Below, one piece after another: positions 24,164-25,442 of a stretch of 25,442 nucleotides of DNA (the first letter of the stretch is position 1; every line of letters begins with the position of its first letter). The notes under the pieces are model-generated. The model was not told where the DNA came from, did no database searches, and saw nothing but the letters and a program-made list of their open reading frames with translations. The stretch is from DATARH01 sp036264235 (GTDB lineage: Bacteria; Pseudomonadota; Alphaproteobacteria; ATCC43930; CGMCC-115725): positions 1 through 25,442 of the forward strand of contig DATARH010000049.1 of the NCBI GenBank assembly GCA_036264235.1, in the 5' to 3' direction. The translations under genes were made by a program, and so were the position numbers.

Positions 24164-25442
24164 TCAGCGCGGGACGACCCCGCCGCGCGGCGGGCTGCTG
24201 CTGCCCTGACGCCCCTGGCCGATGTTGAGGCCAACGAACTGGCTCGAGCCGTGCCGGTTGAGCAACACCAGGACATTGCCCTTGGCTGCGGCTTCCTTCA
24301 GCAGCTTGGCGGCCTGCTGCGGGGTCGTGACCGGCTGCTGATCGATCGACTGGATCACGTCGCCGGCTTCGAGACCGAGTTCGGCCAGCGGGCTATCGCC
24401 GGCGATCCGGCTGACGACGACCCCGTCGACATCGCGCGGGATCTGGAAGTGCCGGCGGATCGTCGGGTCGATCGGCGACAGTTCGAGGCCGAGGCTGCTG
24501 GTCTTCGCCTCATCCTTCTGCGATTCCTGGCCAGTCGACGCGGCCTGCGCCTGCTCCTTCTCCGGCATCTCGCCGACCTGCGCCTCGAGCTTGACGTCCT
24601 TGCCGCCACGGCGGAGGCCTAGCTCCAGCTTCTGGCCCGGTTGCATCATCGCGACCCGGCGCGGCAGATCGTTGACGTTCTTGATCGGCTCGCCATTGGC
24701 GCTGAGGATTACGTCGCCCTGCTTGAGGCCCGCCTTCGCCGCCGGGCTGTTGGCGGTGACGGTGGCAACGAGGGCGCCGCCGGGCTCGTCCGGGTTGAGC
24801 CCGAGGCTCTTGGCGATCGCCGGCGTGATGCTCTGGATCGCCACGCCCAGCCAGCCGCGGACCACATGGCCGTGCTCGCGCAGCTGGGTGATGACCGGCT
24901 TGGCAATGTTGGACGGGATCGCGAAGCCGATCCCGACCGAGCCGCCCGAGGGCGAATAGATCGCGGTGTTGATGCCAATGATCTGGCCACTCAGATCGAA
25001 GGTCGGGCCGCCGGAATTGCCGCGGTTGATCGGCGCGTCGATCTGGATGAAATCGTCGTACGGCCCCTCATGGATGTTGCGGCCGAGGGCCGAGATGATC
25101 CCGGCGGTGACGCTGCCCCCGAGCCCGAACGGGTTCCCGACGGCGACGACCCAGTCGCCGACCTTCATCTTGTCGCTATCGCCCCAGGTCACGAAGGGCA
25201 GCTTGTCCGAGGCGTCGATCTTGATCAAAGCGAGGTCGGTCTTCTCGTCCCGGCCGACGACCTTTGCTTGATGCTTGGTGTTGTCCTGCAGCACGACGGT
25301 GATTTTGTCGGAGGTACCGACGACATGCTGGTTCGTCACGATGTAGCCGCTTGGGTCGATGATGAACCCCGAGCCCAGCGCCATCACCTCATGGCCGGCT
25401 TGCGGCGGCATGCCGTGATTTTCGAAGAACCGCTTGAGCATC
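24164..25442 (-). CDS. Do/HtrA family periplasmic serine protease, N-terminus outside window
   Basis: The frame ends at 24164 and is still open at the right edge, so the signal peptide and first part are missing; the Met at 25441 is internal. The visible 425 residues hold the trypsin-like domain with the full triad (His39 in TNQHVV, Asp69 in TDLALI, Ser143 in RGNSGGP, counted from 25441) and two PDZ domains (about 195-285 beginning RGWLGVAIQ, and about 320-405 with GVVVSRIAGDSPLAELGLEAGDVIQ). HtrA proteins degrade or refold damaged envelope proteins. Two PDZ domains suggest DegP/DegQ/MucD type. The C-terminus is Gly/Ser/Pro-rich. It is convergent with ligD, 16 bp apart, with no obvious terminator between. 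Confidence 0.95.
   Translation of the reverse strand, partial: MLKRFFENHGMPPQAGHEVMALGSGFIIDPSGYIVTNQHVVGTSDKITVVLQDNTKHQAKVVGRDEKTDLALIKIDASDKLPFVTWGDSDKMKVGDWVVAVGNPFGLGGSVTAGIISALGRNIHEGPYDDFIQIDAPINRGNSGGPTFDLSGQIIGINTAIYSPSGGSVGIGFAIPSNIAKPVITQLREHGHVVRGWLGVAIQSITPAIAKSLGLNPDEPGGALVATVTANSPAAKAGLKQGDVILSANGEPIKNVNDLPRRVAMMQPGQKLELGLRRGGKDVKLEAQVGEMPEKEQAQAASTGQESQKDEAKTSSLGLELSPIDPTIRRHFQIPRDVDGVVVSRIAGDSPLAELGLEAGDVIQSIDQQPVTTPQQAAKLLKEAAAKGNVLVLLNRHGSSQFVGLNIGQGRQGSSSPPRGGVVPR

Overview
The window is a gene-dense, high-GC stretch of a bacterial chromosome, almost certainly alphaproteobacterial (Rhodospirillales or Rhizobiales type). This rests on gene style: a three-domain LigD in PE-LIG-POL order, an intracellular Cys-type PHB depolymerase, a ureDABC/EFG cluster, a BKACE enzyme and several CaiB, M20, GST and acyl-CoA-dehydrogenase-like catabolic genes. 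There are no tRNA or rRNA genes, CRISPR arrays, transposases or phage genes. The high GC content produces many long antisense open frames, which I treat as shadows.

Layout. 1-376: 3' end of infC. 394-4420 (minus): likely operon of M20 amidohydrolase, class III CoA-transferase, beta-class GST and a methyltransferase. 4421-4863: the only long non-coding gap. 4864-7658 (plus): phaZ, a small Gly/Tyr-rich secreted protein and a BKACE enzyme. 7663-8256 (minus): a YqaA/DedA-type membrane protein. 8423-8854 (plus): an unknown secreted protein. 8867-10441 (minus): a FecR-domain protein and an unknown envelope protein. 10576-10841: a tautomerase gene with a clear terminator. 10842-11003: the tail of an otherwise missing HxlR-type regulator. 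11086-12306 (plus): a flavin-dependent monooxygenase/acyl-CoA dehydrogenase-like gene.

12320-19797 (minus) is one compact co-directional block: ggt, ureD, ureA, ureB, ureC, a SAM methyltransferase, ureE, ureF, ureG. It supplies the urease apoenzyme and the four standard nickel-insertion accessory proteins. It is preceded by a gamma-glutamyltransferase without a signal peptide, which suggests a nitrogen-scavenging transcription unit. Two things are unusual: a lower-GC methyltransferase sits between ureC and ureE with almost no spacing, and an imperfect palindromic repeat lies across the ggt-ureD junction and appears to supply the ureD start region.

19941-24147 (plus): an MBL-fold hydrolase, a VOC/glyoxalase-fold protein and ligD. 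The ligD linker between the ligase and polymerase domains carries what looks like a 53-bp miniature palindromic insertion flanked by a 7-bp direct repeat, adding exactly 20 codons in frame. 24164-25442 (minus): a Do/HtrA periplasmic protease whose N-terminus lies beyond the window.

I do not see a wholly new multi-gene system. The best leads are the ligD in-frame insertion, the methyltransferase inside the urease operon, the repeat at the ureD start, and the truncated regulator whose breakpoint coincides with the tautomerase start codon.
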